Source: Lentisphaerota bacterium (GTDB taxonomy: Bacteria > Verrucomicrobiota > Lentisphaeria > Victivallales > Victivallaceae). From it: a stretch of 56,992 nt of DNA. A program made the translations under genes and the position numbers. The stretch spans positions 1 through 56,992 of the forward strand of contig SUWB01000016.1 of NCBI GenBank assembly GCA_015061745.1, given 5' to 3'. The notes under the pieces were generated by a model. The model did no database searches. It saw only the letters and a program-made list of their open reading frames with translations, and was not told the DNA's origin. Positions 27,331-36,816 of this stretch are shown in pieces (within the stretch, counting starts at the first letter, position 1; each line of letters begins with the position of its first letter).

Positions 27331-27371
27331 TGCCGCAGCCTTTTGACGGCGTGCGGCGTATTCTTCTTTTG
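27331..27371. terminator. Weak hairpin between convergent uvrC and gdhA
   Basis: GCCGCA (27332-27337) pairs with TGCGGC (27352-27357). A-rich sequence on the left and T-rich on the right could let it act on both genes. The stem is short, so this is tentative. Confidence 0.4.
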
Positions 27372-27387
27372 GATTTCCCAAGCGTTA

Positions 27388-28731
27388 TCAGATACCCAGG
27401 TCGATCATAGCGTCGGCCACTTTTCTGAAGCCTGCAATATTAGCTCCCATAACGTAGTTGTCGGGATCGTTGAATTCCCGGGCCGCTTCTCTTGCTGCAT
27501 TGTGGATATTGATCATAATATCGTGGAGTCGGTTGTCCACAGATTCCCGGGTCCAGCCGATACGCATAGCATTCTGACTCATTTCCAGACCGCTGGTGGC
27601 GACACCGCCTGCGTTGGAGGCTTTTCCGGGAGCAAAGAGAAGTTTGCTTGCCTGCAGGAAAGCTGTTGCTTCAAGAGTTGTCGGCATATTGGCACCTTCG
27701 CAGACGGCGTGACATCCGTTGGCCACAAGAGCTTTGGCATCGGCAAGGTCGAGTTCGTTCTGGGTGGCACAGGGCAGGGCGATGTCGCACTTGGCAAGCT
27801 GCCAGGGACGGCGGCCTTCGTAATATCTGGCAGTAGGATATTTTGCCACATATTCCCGGATCCTGCCCCGGCGGACATTTTTCAGTTCCATAACAAAGGC
27901 AAGTTTTTCTTCGTCAATGCCGTCAGGGTCGATGATAGCTCCGTTGGAGTCGGAAAGAGAGATCACTTTTCCCCCCAGCTGCTGCACCTTTTGGGCGGCA
28001 TACTGGGCGACGTTGCCTGAGCCGGAGATCAATACGGAACGCTTCTGGAAGTCCATACCCCGGGTTTTGAGCATTTCTGAAGCAAAGTAGACACAGCCGT
28101 AGCCGGTCGCTTCGGGACGGATCAAGCTGCCGCCCCAGTTGATGCCTTTGCCCGTGAGCACGCTGTCATAAGCGTTGGCAAGTTTTTTGTACTGACCGAA
28201 AAGAAAACCGATCTCACGGCTGCCCACACCGATATCTCCTGCGGGAACGTCTGTGGAAGGTCCGATGTGGCGGTAAAGTTCGCGCATAAAGTTCTGGCAA
28301 AAGGTCATAATTTCACGTTCAGACTTGCCTTTGGGGTCGAAATCAGCTCCCCCCTTGCCGCCGCCCATAGGCAGCGTGGTCAGACTGTTTTTGAAAATCT
28401 GTTCAAAACCCAGAAATTTGAGGATGCTCAAATTGACGGAAGGGTGGAAACGCAATCCCCCTTTGAAAGGGCCGATAGCACTGTTGAACTGGACACGGTA
28501 GCCGATGTTGACCTGGATCTCTCCATTGTCATCAAGCCACGGGATCTGGAATATGATGACCCGCTCCGGGATGACCATACGCTCAAGGATCTTGTTCTTT
28601 TCATATTTTTTCTGACGGTCAAGGAGCATAGAAAGTGAGCCCAAAACCTCAGTTACACTTTGAATAAACTCGGGCTCGTGAGGGTTGTCCCGTCTCAGAT
28701 TTTCCAGAACTCTGGCAGCATAAACGTTCAT
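27388..28731 (-). CDS. gdhA: NADP-type glutamate dehydrogenase
   Basis: 447 residues, the usual length of hexameric GdhA. It interconverts 2-oxoglutarate plus ammonia and glutamate in the cytoplasm. The ELFV dehydrogenase N-domain has PMGGGKGGADFDPKGKSE with the catalytic lysine, then GPSTDVPAGDIGVG. The Rossmann domain follows (ISGSGNVAQYAAQKVQQLG). The C-terminal part has GANIAGFRKVADAM. It is transcribed alone from its own sigma-70 promoter and is divergent from a glycosyltransferase cluster. Confidence 0.95.
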   Translation of the reverse strand: MNVYAARVLENLRRDNPHEPEFIQSVTEVLGSLSMLLDRQKKYEKNKILERMVIPERVIIFQIPWLDDNGEIQVNIGYRVQFNSAIGPFKGGLRFHPSVNLSILKFLGFEQIFKNSLTTLPMGGGKGGADFDPKGKSEREIMTFCQNFMRELYRHIGPSTDVPAGDIGVGSREIGFLFGQYKKLANAYDSVLTGKGINWGGSLIRPEATGYGCVYFASEMLKTRGMDFQKRSVLISGSGNVAQYAAQKVQQLGGKVISLSDSNGAIIDPDGIDEEKLAFVMELKNVRRGRIREYVAKYPTARYYEGRRPWQLAKCDIALPCATQNELDLADAKALVANGCHAVCEGANMPTTLEATAFLQASKLLFAPGKASNAGGVATSGLEMSQNAMRIGWTRESVDNRLHDIMINIHNAAREAAREFNDPDNYVMGANIAGFRKVADAMIDLGI

Positions 28732-28775
28732 AGTATTGTATTCATCCTTTCAGTTGCAGCAAAAAACATCTTCAT

Positions 28776-28804
28776 AATATAATCCGCTTTTGTATTATTT
28801 TCAA
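28776..28804 (-). promoter_or_regulatory. gdhA promoter
   Basis: On the minus strand TTGAAA (28804-28799), a 17-bp spacer and TATATT (28781-28776) make a good sigma-70 promoter 45 bp before the gdhA start. Confidence 0.65.
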
Positions 28805-28943
28805 GAGGAGTATATGTAGTATGATACAAAAAAAGCGGAATTTTATCTTCCCATTCTTCCGGAACTTGCTTTTAATTGGGAATGGTGATATATTATTGAG
28901 TATTGACTTTATGAAAAACAATCTTTGGTGTAAAGGGGCATTT

Positions 28944-29732
28944 ATGACGAAATTTCAGTGGAAAACGGCAGTGAAAAACTGTTACTGTTTCCTGAAGACC
29001 AACCGGTTTGCCGGAGCATCCGGGCTTTTGCTGTTGACTGCCGCCGTTCACCTGTGGGCTCAGAGTCTGGTGCCTGTCTGGGAACGGGATTCTATTACCT
29101 ATGTGACTGCCGCAACTCACTGGGCAGCAACAGGGGAATATCTTTTGCCGGTATTTCCGCCTTTGCCCTGTTTTATGGTCAAAGTTTTGATCCAATTGGG
29201 ACTTCAACCTGAAACTGCGGCAAAGTGTTTTACATTTTTGACCGGTTTGCCTGTGCCATTGCTGGGATATCTCATCGCTATGAAAATGACCGGCAACCGC
29301 CGTGTGGCACGTTATACGGCATTTATGCTGATTTTTCATCCGATGCTTATTTACTTTTCCGTTCAGCCGCTCCGGGATAGTGCTTATATCCTTTTTGTTT
29401 CCTTGTTGACTCTGGCGGCGGTGGATGCTGTAAAAAAGCAAACAGTTGTTCCCTGGCTCCTTTGCGCTCTCTGGAGTGCCTTCAGCTGGGCGTGCCGCTT
29501 TGAAACACTGGAGTTTTTCCTGCTTCTTCCTCTGGTGGCCGCTGTCAGAGTGTGGCAAAAAAGTTATCCGTGGAAAAGGGCACTCCTGCATTTGATGACC
29601 TATTGGGTCTGTTCAATCGTGCTGTGGATCGTTCTGACTGTGGCGACTGGAGGCCGGGAGGTCTTTGTAAGTCAGTATAACACCTATATCAAACACAAAC
29701 TTACTCTGTTGGTCCAAAGATGGAAAAATTGA
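28944..29732 (+). CDS. Membrane glycosyltransferase, N-terminal half (PMT/ArnT-like), likely split by a frameshift
   Basis: 262 residues. I start at the ATG at 28944, which has AAAGGGG 5 bp upstream; an earlier in-frame ATG at 28821 lacks a ribosome site. Several membrane helices and an early acidic motif in the first loop (WERDSITYVTAATHWAATG) fit GT39/GT83-type transferases that use polyprenyl-phosphate sugars. It ends within the A-run GGAAAAATT, and the next frame starts 13 bp before this stop and continues with further helices. Read together they give a ~635-residue protein comparable in layout to the transferase at 53795-55429. Either a real frameshift, a sequencing slip, or a coupled two-part enzyme. 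Confidence 0.65.
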   Translation: MTKFQWKTAVKNCYCFLKTNRFAGASGLLLLTAAVHLWAQSLVPVWERDSITYVTAATHWAATGEYLLPVFPPLPCFMVKVLIQLGLQPETAAKCFTFLTGLPVPLLGYLIAMKMTGNRRVARYTAFMLIFHPMLIYFSVQPLRDSAYILFVSLLTLAAVDAVKKQTVVPWLLCALWSAFSWACRFETLEFFLLLPLVAAVRVWQKSYPWKRALLHLMTYWVCSIVLWIVLTVATGGREVFVSQYNTYIKHKLTLLVQRWKN

Positions 29733-30856
29733 TCAAAGAACTCTGCCGTACATTCTTTCAACAATTGCCCAATGGCTTGAGTCTGATTTTTGCTATTGGG
29801 GTTGTGGTCTGCCTGGTTTTTGTTATCCCCAAGCGCAAACATCATAATCCATTGTATTTGAGCTTCTGGGCCGCTGTTTTGTTTATGATTTTCTGGCGTC
29901 TGGTGGTGGGATTGGTGGCTGTCCGTTATGTTTCTGTCCTGATTATTCCGGCAGTGATGATGACTGCCTTTGTGGGATTCCGGGCAGAAAGCTGGTGGCG
30001 GTGGCTGCGCAGGAAATATGATTTTCTGCCCCGCTGGGTGGGGCCTTTTGCATCAAAATTGCTGCTTTACGGCTGTTCCGCCGGAGCGTTGGCTATGGCT
30101 GTATACACCTGCTGTGCCAAACAGGATTTTTACGTGACAAGCCACCGCATCATCAAAGAATACAAGCAGACAGATCCTTCTGTCAGGGTATTGACGCAGA
30201 CAGATGAAAAAGATCGTATCCTTTACTATACCGGTGTTGCCCCTTTGCCCCTCAAAGATAACACCAAAGAGGAAATAAAAAAGCATTTCCGCAGTGTCGA
30301 AGCCAATAGAAATCTGCTTGTGATCGTACGCGACCGCCCCAAATACAGCCGCATCGAATTTACTCAGAAAGAACTGCCGCCCGGGGCCAGTTGGGTGCTT
30401 TTCCGCCGGGTCAGCCGGAGTACGGGCCGTAAGAGCAAAAACAAGGAGCTTAATGTGTATGTTTACAAGACTCCTGTGAAAGCTGTGCCCTGTGACAAGG
30501 AGTTTCCCTTATCCGGTGCAAAAAACAATCTGGCTGTCAATCAGGGCCCAATTTCCCTTGCGGCCGGAAAAAAATTTGTGAATGTCCGGATGCTCCGTGT
30601 GCCGGAACCCGGAAACTATACATTGGAATTTTTTGTCAAAGGACGCCCCGGTACGGTCGTGGAAGTTGTTTCTTTTGACGGAAAAGCAAAGGGAAAATGG
30701 CATCGGAAATTGCGTTTCACGCTTCCTGATGAAAAACTTTACCGCTGTTCAAGCATCGTAACTGCTGCCGGCGGTTCTTTCAAGGCAGGCGTAAAAGTCA
30801 GTGCCGGCAGTGCCGTGCTGAATGAGTTGTGCCTGACTCCGTTGCAGATGAAGTAA
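29720..30856 (+). CDS. C-terminal half of the split membrane glycosyltransferase
   Basis: 378 residues. Residues ~15-140 contain about four membrane helices (SLIFAIGVVVCLVFVI; VRYVSVLIIPAVMMTAFVGF; LLLYGCSAGALAMAVYT). The remainder is a soluble, probably external domain that ends in a beta-rich carbohydrate-binding-like fold (PEPGNYTLEFFVKGRPG). It lacks the N-terminal catalytic loops, so on its own it is unlikely to be a transferase. It overlaps the upstream frame by 13 bp and precedes the rhamnosidase by 24 bp. Confidence 0.6.
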   Translation: MEKLIKELCRTFFQQLPNGLSLIFAIGVVVCLVFVIPKRKHHNPLYLSFWAAVLFMIFWRLVVGLVAVRYVSVLIIPAVMMTAFVGFRAESWWRWLRRKYDFLPRWVGPFASKLLLYGCSAGALAMAVYTCCAKQDFYVTSHRIIKEYKQTDPSVRVLTQTDEKDRILYYTGVAPLPLKDNTKEEIKKHFRSVEANRNLLVIVRDRPKYSRIEFTQKELPPGASWVLFRRVSRSTGRKSKNKELNVYVYKTPVKAVPCDKEFPLSGAKNNLAVNQGPISLAAGKKFVNVRMLRVPEPGNYTLEFFVKGRPGTVVEVVSFDGKAKGKWHRKLRFTLPDEKLYRCSSIVTAAGGSFKAGVKVSAGSAVLNELCLTPLQMK

Positions 30857-30880
30857 ATACAGCAAAGAAGGTGTCGTATT

Positions 30881-33430
30881 ATGAGCAGAATCACCGGAAT
30901 GATGACCGAATACAAGGTCGCTCCCCTCGGAATGGATGAAAGTGCCCCCCGGTTTTTTTACCGGATCGAAGGGGGCAATGTTATGCAGCAGAGCTACCGT
31001 ATCAAAGTCAGAACAAAAGCCGGCGTTCCTGTGTGGGATTCCGGCGTCGTCGCCAGCAGCGATACTGTGCAGATCGTTTATGAGGGACGGGCCCTTGCTC
31101 CTTTTACCGGCTATTTCTGGCAGGTGGAATCCACCCTCAATACCGGGGAAACCATTACCGGAGATGAGGGATTTTTTGAAACAGGTTTTATGGGAACCGC
31201 CTGGAAAGCCCAGTGGATCGGCTCTTATGCCGGTGAAAGTTTTATGCGTCCGGTGCAGTTGTTGAAACGCTCCTTTTCTTTTGACGGCACTTCTGCTGAA
31301 TCAGTCCGCCTTGCCATAACCGCTTTAGGTGTCTATCAGGCGGAACTGAACGGTCAAAAGGTGGGAACGGATTTGCTGACACCCGGGTGGACAGATTATT
31401 ATTCCCGGGTGCAATATCAGGTCTACGATCTATCTTCTCTGCTCCGCAAAGGAGAAAATGAACTTGCCGTCTACCTCGGCGAAGGCTGGTATTGCGGCCG
31501 CATTTCCCGGATGCTCAATAATGACCGTCCCACTTTCGGGGAACATCCGATGCTGCTGGCTGAAATACGCAGAGATGATGAAACTCTCCTTGTGACAGAT
31601 GAAAAATGGAGCTCTTTTGTTTCTCCTTACCGTTATTCCGATATTTACGACGGCGAAAAATATGACGGAACCCGCCTGACTCCCACAGGAGAGGTGAGTC
31701 CTGAATTGGAATCCGGAGCCCCGGTGAAAGTCTTTGCAGCCCCCGCTGCCCGGGTGGAGTGGAATTCCGGAGCTTACGTCAGAGAAGTTGCCTGTCTGAA
31801 ACCGGTTTCCGTCCTCCGGAAAGCCAACGGAGTCATTCAAGTCGATTTCGGGCAGAACTTTGCCGGGAAAGAAAGAATACGCCTTCATCGTCCCGGCAGA
31901 GGGGCTGTCATTACCATACGCCACGGCGAAATGCTCAACAGCGACGGAACGCTTTATACGGCCAATCTCCGTTCCGCAGAGGCAACGACCACCTATATTA
32001 CTGCCGGACTGGAAGAAGAACTCTACGAGCCCCTTTTCACATTCTACGGATTCCGTTATGTGGAAATCAGCGGTTGGCCGGGAGAATTTGAAAAAGAGAG
32101 CATCGACGGCGTTGTCATATCTTCTGATCTGCCGGAAACGGGACATTTCAGCTGTTCAAATCATCTGGTGAATATGCTTTTTTCAAATATCCAATGGGGG
32201 CAGCGCAGCAACTTTGTCGATGTGCCCACGGATTGCCCCCAGAGGGATGAAAAACTGGGTTGGACCGGGGATACGCAGGTTTTTTCAAATACTGCAACGT
32301 ACAACAGTTTTGCCCCTGAGTTTTATACCAAGTACATTGCCGATCTCAACGCTTCCCGGGTCGGTGTGTTTTATCCTCAGTTTGTTCCGCTGCCCTACCG
32401 TCCGAAGCCCGGATACGGTTTTATCAACTCTCCCCGGGAACTGGGGTTCCACAACTTTTCAACGGGCTGGGGGGATGCGGGATTTATTGTGCCGTTTCAA
32501 ATGTTCCGCAAGTACGGCGATGTAAGAGTGATCAAAAAGTATCTGCCCAATATGGTTGAATGTCTGGACCGGATCATTGAAGTGTGCAAAACGGCTCCCA
32601 TTGTCAGCTGTACACGCTATGGCGACTGGCTCAATCTGGATGATCCCACACCGCCGGAACTGCTGAGCACGGCTTACTTTGCCGGTATGAACCGCCTCTG
32701 CGGTCAGATGGCGGCACTGGTTGGCGAAAAGGTCATTGCTTCAGAGCGGATGGCCAAATATGAGTGGATCAAAGAGGCTTTTATCAAAGAGTTTTACACC
32801 TCTGATATGCGTTTCAAAGGGGAATCCCAGACCTCAAAACTGCTGGCACTGCACTTTGATCTGACGCCCGATCAGCGGGATCTCTGGGCACTGGTGGTGG
32901 AGTCACTTCTCAATGATATCGAGAAAAAGAGAAAAATGCATTTGTCAACAGGATTCCTGGGAACACCGCTTCTGCTGCCGGTGCTGACTAAAGTGGAAGC
33001 TCTTGATACGGCTTACAGACTTCTGCTTCAAAGTTCCTATCCCTCCTGGCTTTATCCTGTGACCCAGGGGGCAACGACGATGTGGGAACGCTGGAACTCC
33101 TGGAATCACGAAACCGGATTCGGCGATGTGCGTATGAACTCATTTAATCATTACGCCTACGGTGCTGTTGCGGAGTGGTTCTATGAAGATATTTGCGGTA
33201 TAAAACCTGATCCCACTTTCAAGCGTTTCAAATTAGAGCCCCGTTTCGGCCGTTTTCTCGACCGTGCTGAAGCGGAATATGATTCCATTTACGGCAAAGT
33301 CGTTTCCAAATGGCAGAGAATGGGCGGGGATTATTTATATGAATTCGTTATCCCTCCCAATACAGAAGCCCTTGTCCGGGGCGAACTTTACGGGCCGGGA
33401 AGTTATCAACTTGAAATCAAACACTACTGA
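30881..33430 (+). CDS. Alpha-L-rhamnosidase, GH78 family
   Basis: 849 residues, typical for GH78. N-terminal beta-sandwich domains (residues ~1-330) include the Bac_rhamnosid_N region (ALGVYQAELNGQKVGTDLL). The (alpha/alpha)6 catalytic domain follows with DCPQRDEKLGWTGDTQVF (about residue 450), which holds the general acid of the family, and GATTMWERWNSWN later. The C-terminal beta domain ends in PPNTEALVRGE. It hydrolyses terminal alpha-L-rhamnose from pectin side chains or glycosides. There is no signal peptide, so it acts on imported substrates. It sits in a plus-strand operon with a glycosyltransferase, an acyltransferase and dinB. Confidence 0.9.
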   Translation: MSRITGMMTEYKVAPLGMDESAPRFFYRIEGGNVMQQSYRIKVRTKAGVPVWDSGVVASSDTVQIVYEGRALAPFTGYFWQVESTLNTGETITGDEGFFETGFMGTAWKAQWIGSYAGESFMRPVQLLKRSFSFDGTSAESVRLAITALGVYQAELNGQKVGTDLLTPGWTDYYSRVQYQVYDLSSLLRKGENELAVYLGEGWYCGRISRMLNNDRPTFGEHPMLLAEIRRDDETLLVTDEKWSSFVSPYRYSDIYDGEKYDGTRLTPTGEVSPELESGAPVKVFAAPAARVEWNSGAYVREVACLKPVSVLRKANGVIQVDFGQNFAGKERIRLHRPGRGAVITIRHGEMLNSDGTLYTANLRSAEATTTYITAGLEEELYEPLFTFYGFRYVEISGWPGEFEKESIDGVVISSDLPETGHFSCSNHLVNMLFSNIQWGQRSNFVDVPTDCPQRDEKLGWTGDTQVFSNTATYNSFAPEFYTKYIADLNASRVGVFYPQFVPLPYRPKPGYGFINSPRELGFHNFSTGWGDAGFIVPFQMFRKYGDVRVIKKYLPNMVECLDRIIEVCKTAPIVSCTRYGDWLNLDDPTPPELLSTAYFAGMNRLCGQMAALVGEKVIASERMAKYEWIKEAFIKEFYTSDMRFKGESQTSKLLALHFDLTPDQRDLWALVVESLLNDIEKKRKMHLSTGFLGTPLLLPVLTKVEALDTAYRLLLQSSYPSWLYPVTQGATTMWERWNSWNHETGFGDVRMNSFNHYAYGAVAEWFYEDICGIKPDPTFKRFKLEPRFGRFLDRAEAEYDSIYGKVVSKWQRMGGDYLYEFVIPPNTEALVRGELYGPGSYQLEIKHY

Positions 33431-33442
33431 AAAACTGTCACT

Positions 33443-34465
33443 ATGTTCAAAAAAATACGCTGGAGTCTGGAATTTGTTATCGTATATATCCCCTATCAGC
33501 TGCTCCGGCTGCTGCCCTGGCCTTTGATGCGGGCAGTGGCCTGGTGTCTGGGATTGGGAATGTATCTGCTCCCCGGAGCACGGAAACTGGTAAAAGCAAA
33601 TATTCACGCTGCTATGCCGGAATTGTCTGAAGCTGAAGTCAAAAGAATCGCACGGAAATCCTTTGATCACCTCTGCTGGAATCTGGTTGAGTATGTCTGG
33701 ATGACCGGCAAAGAAAAACGTATCCGCCGCTGCTGTGAAGTTGAGGAAAAGACCTTGAAAAAACTTAAAAGTTTGGTCCGGGACAATGTGCGGATCATTT
33801 ATGTCAATCCGCATCTGGGCAGTTGGGAGGCTTCAGGGCTTATGTCCCCTTATTATGCAGGAGTCAATATCGCCGCCATTGCCAAGCCTTTGCGGAATCC
33901 TTATTTGAACAGTTTTTTCAATACGGGGAACCGGGAAAATACATCCGGATTGCGGATCATCTTTTCCAAAGGGGCTATGCGGGCTGCTATTCAGGCTTTG
34001 AAAGAAGGTATGGGGGTCGGCACACTGATCGACCAGAATACCAGAGTCCGGGACGGCGGCGTGTTTGTCAACTTTTTCGGATTGCCTGTTCCCAGCAGTA
34101 CGGCTCCTGCCGTTCTCAAAAGTTACTGCGACCAGAAAGGTATGCCCAGCCGTATCATTATCGGATGCAGTTTGAGAAAGAAAAACGGCAAAGTTATGGG
34201 AGAGGGGTGGGAGCTGCCCAAACCTTTTGAAGAATATGCTTCTCATACTGAGGTCTTGCAGGATTTGATGACTGTTTCAGAAAAAATCATCAGAGAAAAT
34301 CCCGAACAATATTTGTGGATGTACCGCCGTTTTCAGTATATCCCGGAAAATGTGACCGCCGAACAGCGCAAGCGTTATCCCTGGTATGCCATAGAGCCGG
34401 GAAAGAATTTCTATCTCAAAGTCCGGGAGCGCAAAGCAGATACCGATGGGGAAACTTGCGCATAA
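33443..34465 (+). CDS. Lipid A biosynthesis acyltransferase (LpxL/HtrB-like)
   Basis: 340 residues. An N-terminal membrane anchor (LEFVIVYIPYQLLRLLPWPL) is followed by the LPLAT domain. NPHLGSWEASG contains the H-X4-E catalytic motif of LpxL/LpxM enzymes, and GVGTLIDQNTR plus VNFFGLPVPSSTAPAVL are the usual downstream blocks. It transfers an acyl chain from acyl-ACP to the lipid A precursor at the inner membrane, which fits a Gram-negative PVC bacterium. It overlaps the dinB start by 20 bp. Confidence 0.88.
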   Translation: MFKKIRWSLEFVIVYIPYQLLRLLPWPLMRAVAWCLGLGMYLLPGARKLVKANIHAAMPELSEAEVKRIARKSFDHLCWNLVEYVWMTGKEKRIRRCCEVEEKTLKKLKSLVRDNVRIIYVNPHLGSWEASGLMSPYYAGVNIAAIAKPLRNPYLNSFFNTGNRENTSGLRIIFSKGAMRAAIQALKEGMGVGTLIDQNTRVRDGGVFVNFFGLPVPSSTAPAVLKSYCDQKGMPSRIIIGCSLRKKNGKVMGEGWELPKPFEEYASHTEVLQDLMTVSEKIIRENPEQYLWMYRRFQYIPENVTAEQRKRYPWYAIEPGKNFYLKVRERKADTDGETCA

Positions 34466-35537
34466 AACGGTGCTCCACATTGATATGGACGCTTTTTTTG
34501 CTTCCATAGAAGAACGTGACCGGCCCGAACTCAGAGGAAAAGCCGTTATTGTAGGCGGTTCTCCGGAACGCCGGGGGGTGGTGTCCACTTGTTCTTATGA
34601 AGCCCGGAAATACGGAGTCCACTCTGCAATGCCTTCAAGAACGGCCTTGCGTCTCTGTCCCAAAGGTATATTGATCCGGCCCAATCACCGTAAATACAGT
34701 GCCGTTTCCCGGCAGATCAGAGAGATTTTTTACGCTGTGACCGAATTGGTGGAACCGGTTTCCATTGACGAAGCCTATTTGGATATCACGCACAACAAAC
34801 TGGAATTGGATTCAGCACGGGAAATCGCCCTGTTCATAAAAAATGCCATCCGCGAAAAGACCGGGCTGACCTGTTCGGCAGGAGTGGCTCCAAATAAATT
34901 TCTGTCAAAAATCGCTTCAGATTTTCAAAAGCCTGACGGCCTGACTGTTATTGATCCCGAAAAAGCCGCCGCATTTCTGGATGAACTGCCCATCAGAAAA
35001 TTTCACGGTATCGGCAATGTGACTGCCGACCGCCTGGAAAGTATGAATATCCGCACAGGGGCCGAGCTGAAACTCCTGGATCTTGAAACATTGCAGCTGC
35101 TTTTCGGAAAAGCAGGCGAATTTTATTATCATATTGTCCGGGGCGTGGATGACCGGCCGGTGGAATCAGGGAGTGAACCCAAATCCATCAGTAAAGAGAT
35201 GACGCTGCTTGAAGATTGCAGCGATGTACGGCAGTTGCGGATTCTTGTCCGGGCATTGGCAAGAAAAACCGCCCGGCGCGCTCTGCTTAAAGGATATTGC
35301 GGGCTCAACGTCACCTTGAAAATCAAGTATGCCGATTTTCAGACTGTGACCCGCACCGTTTCCCTTGAAAACCCCACTGTCAACGGAGAAACAATAGGCG
35401 ACTGTGCCGTGGAACTTTTGAAAAAAACTTCCGCAGGCGTGCGCCCCGTCCGTCTGGTGGGGGTGGGACTGGGAGCACTTCAAGTCATCGGTACTCCCCG
35501 TTTGGAACAGCTTAAATTGCCTTTCAGAGATTCTTGA
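34446..35537 (+). CDS. dinB: DNA polymerase IV
   Basis: 363 residues. HIDMDAFFASIEE (residues ~11-23) and SIDEAYLDIT (~108-117) hold the catalytic acids of Y-family polymerases. Fingers, palm and thumb are followed by a little-finger domain (ISKEMTLLEDC onward), and the length is normal. It bypasses DNA lesions in the cytoplasm. It is last in the plus-strand operon, overlapping the acyltransferase by 20 bp, and its end overlaps the convergent ATPase gene by 14 bp. I see no LexA-type box nearby. Confidence 0.95.
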   Translation: MGKLAHKTVLHIDMDAFFASIEERDRPELRGKAVIVGGSPERRGVVSTCSYEARKYGVHSAMPSRTALRLCPKGILIRPNHRKYSAVSRQIREIFYAVTELVEPVSIDEAYLDITHNKLELDSAREIALFIKNAIREKTGLTCSAGVAPNKFLSKIASDFQKPDGLTVIDPEKAAAFLDELPIRKFHGIGNVTADRLESMNIRTGAELKLLDLETLQLLFGKAGEFYYHIVRGVDDRPVESGSEPKSISKEMTLLEDCSDVRQLRILVRALARKTARRALLKGYCGLNVTLKIKYADFQTVTRTVSLENPTVNGETIGDCAVELLKKTSAGVRPVRLVGVGLGALQVIGTPRLEQLKLPFRDS

Positions 35538-36816
35538 GCCGTTCTTTCAGCAGATTTTTGATGTATTCTTCACCGTAGAGAGAACGCATAAGCTCAATAT
35601 TGAACTCGTAAAAAAGTTCCGGATCAGGACGGGTAATCATCGGTCCCATAGCAATTTCCACAATGGTTCTGCGTTTGTTGACATTTTTCTGATAGATATT
35701 CAGATAACGCATAAGAGTCCGAGGCGAAAGTTCTGTGAACTTGTGCTGTCCGAACTCCTCTGTGTAGTCGGCGGCAATGAGGGAAACAATGTTCCCCGGC
35801 AGGGATTTCAAACCGAAGTCAAGCAGAAAATCCTCCACCATTTCCATACAGCGTATCTCGTCAAAGACCGGAAAACTCACCCGGCGGCCCCGGGAAAGGA
35901 TACTGGGGGGAAATTCATAGTTGGCCGACAGCACCACATTCACATTGTCAGGCAGCGTGAAAGCTCCCCCCACGTGAGTACGGAACTTGTACCAGTTGAC
36001 ACTTCTGGGGTCAATATCATCAAAGAATACTACGAATTTCAAATCTTTTCGTGCTGTAAGGGGTTCCATCAAAGCGTGCCAGTCTTCTTCCAGAGCCTCA
36101 GGCTCAGGCAGGATAAGGACGATGTTTTCCTCGGCAAGAGCATAGGAAACGGTCATACTTGTCTTGCCATACCCGGGAAGACTGTTGATGAGGAGAGGAA
36201 TATTGGAAATGCCGGAACTGTACTTTTTGAAATGATCCTGAAAACTGCTCCGGACTCCGGGAAAGCCAAAGAATTTTTCCACAGGTTTGGCAGAGTCAGC
36301 CTTCACCGGAACAAAACGGTTGCCGATGAAACGGAATACTCTGCCTTTCAGAAAACGGTCTGCCTGACCTATGGCCCGGAGCAAGGATTCCGGAGCCATA
36401 AATTCTTTGAGGCTGCTGAAAAGTTCCCGGGCCCCCGGAAGAACTCCGGAGTCAGGCAGTGTATCCCGGACAGATTGGAGGACTTCAAAAAAGGCAATGG
36501 TTTCTCCGATCAGGAAAAGATCGTCCTTTTTTTCCAAAGCAGCCTGCCCGGGAATAATTCCGGCATTGGTGAAACTATCAAAAAGAGCACTGAAAAGCTC
36601 TCCTTGTGTCCTGTCGCCCCAACGGCGGTATATTTCATTGAAATAGTCGGCACAAGAGGCTTCATTTCCATTACCGGTGAAGGCATCAATGAGCCCCTTG
36701 AGCTGCCGCAGAAAGGGATTGTCTGCCGTTTTGAGTTTTCCGTCTCCCCCCGGGGTGGTAAAAAGAAGACGGAACAGCAGGGCTGCCCGGGTTTGCTGTT
36801 CCTGAAGTGAGTTCAT
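35524..36816 (-). CDS. AAA-type ATPase, DUF815-like
   Basis: 430 residues. The ATG at 36816 overlaps the upstream stop (TGATG), so the two are coupled. Residues ~1-170 are helical without known motifs. Around residue 210, NSLPGYGKTSM is a Walker A motif, and FVVFFDDID is Walker B. ANYEFPPSILSRGRR may be sensor/arginine-finger region. The layout matches the DUF815 family of single AAA ATPases, whose function is unknown. It follows an amidohydrolase and a membrane acyltransferase fusion in one operon. The function cannot be stated. Confidence 0.7.
   Translation of the reverse strand: MNSLQEQQTRAALLFRLLFTTPGGDGKLKTADNPFLRQLKGLIDAFTGNGNEASCADYFNEIYRRWGDRTQGELFSALFDSFTNAGIIPGQAALEKKDDLFLIGETIAFFEVLQSVRDTLPDSGVLPGARELFSSLKEFMAPESLLRAIGQADRFLKGRVFRFIGNRFVPVKADSAKPVEKFFGFPGVRSSFQDHFKKYSSGISNIPLLINSLPGYGKTSMTVSYALAEENIVLILPEPEALEEDWHALMEPLTARKDLKFVVFFDDIDPRSVNWYKFRTHVGGAFTLPDNVNVVLSANYEFPPSILSRGRRVSFPVFDEIRCMEMVEDFLLDFGLKSLPGNIVSLIAADYTEEFGQHKFTELSPRTLMRYLNIYQKNVNKRRTIVEIAMGPMITRPDPELFYEFNIELMRSLYGEEYIKNLLKERLKNL

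Noticed and set aside
28729-28746. Five-codon leader peptide (MNTIL) overlapping the gdhA start
   Set aside because: The ribosome-like AAGG directly abuts its ATG, and such short frames occur by chance; no attenuator hairpin was seen.
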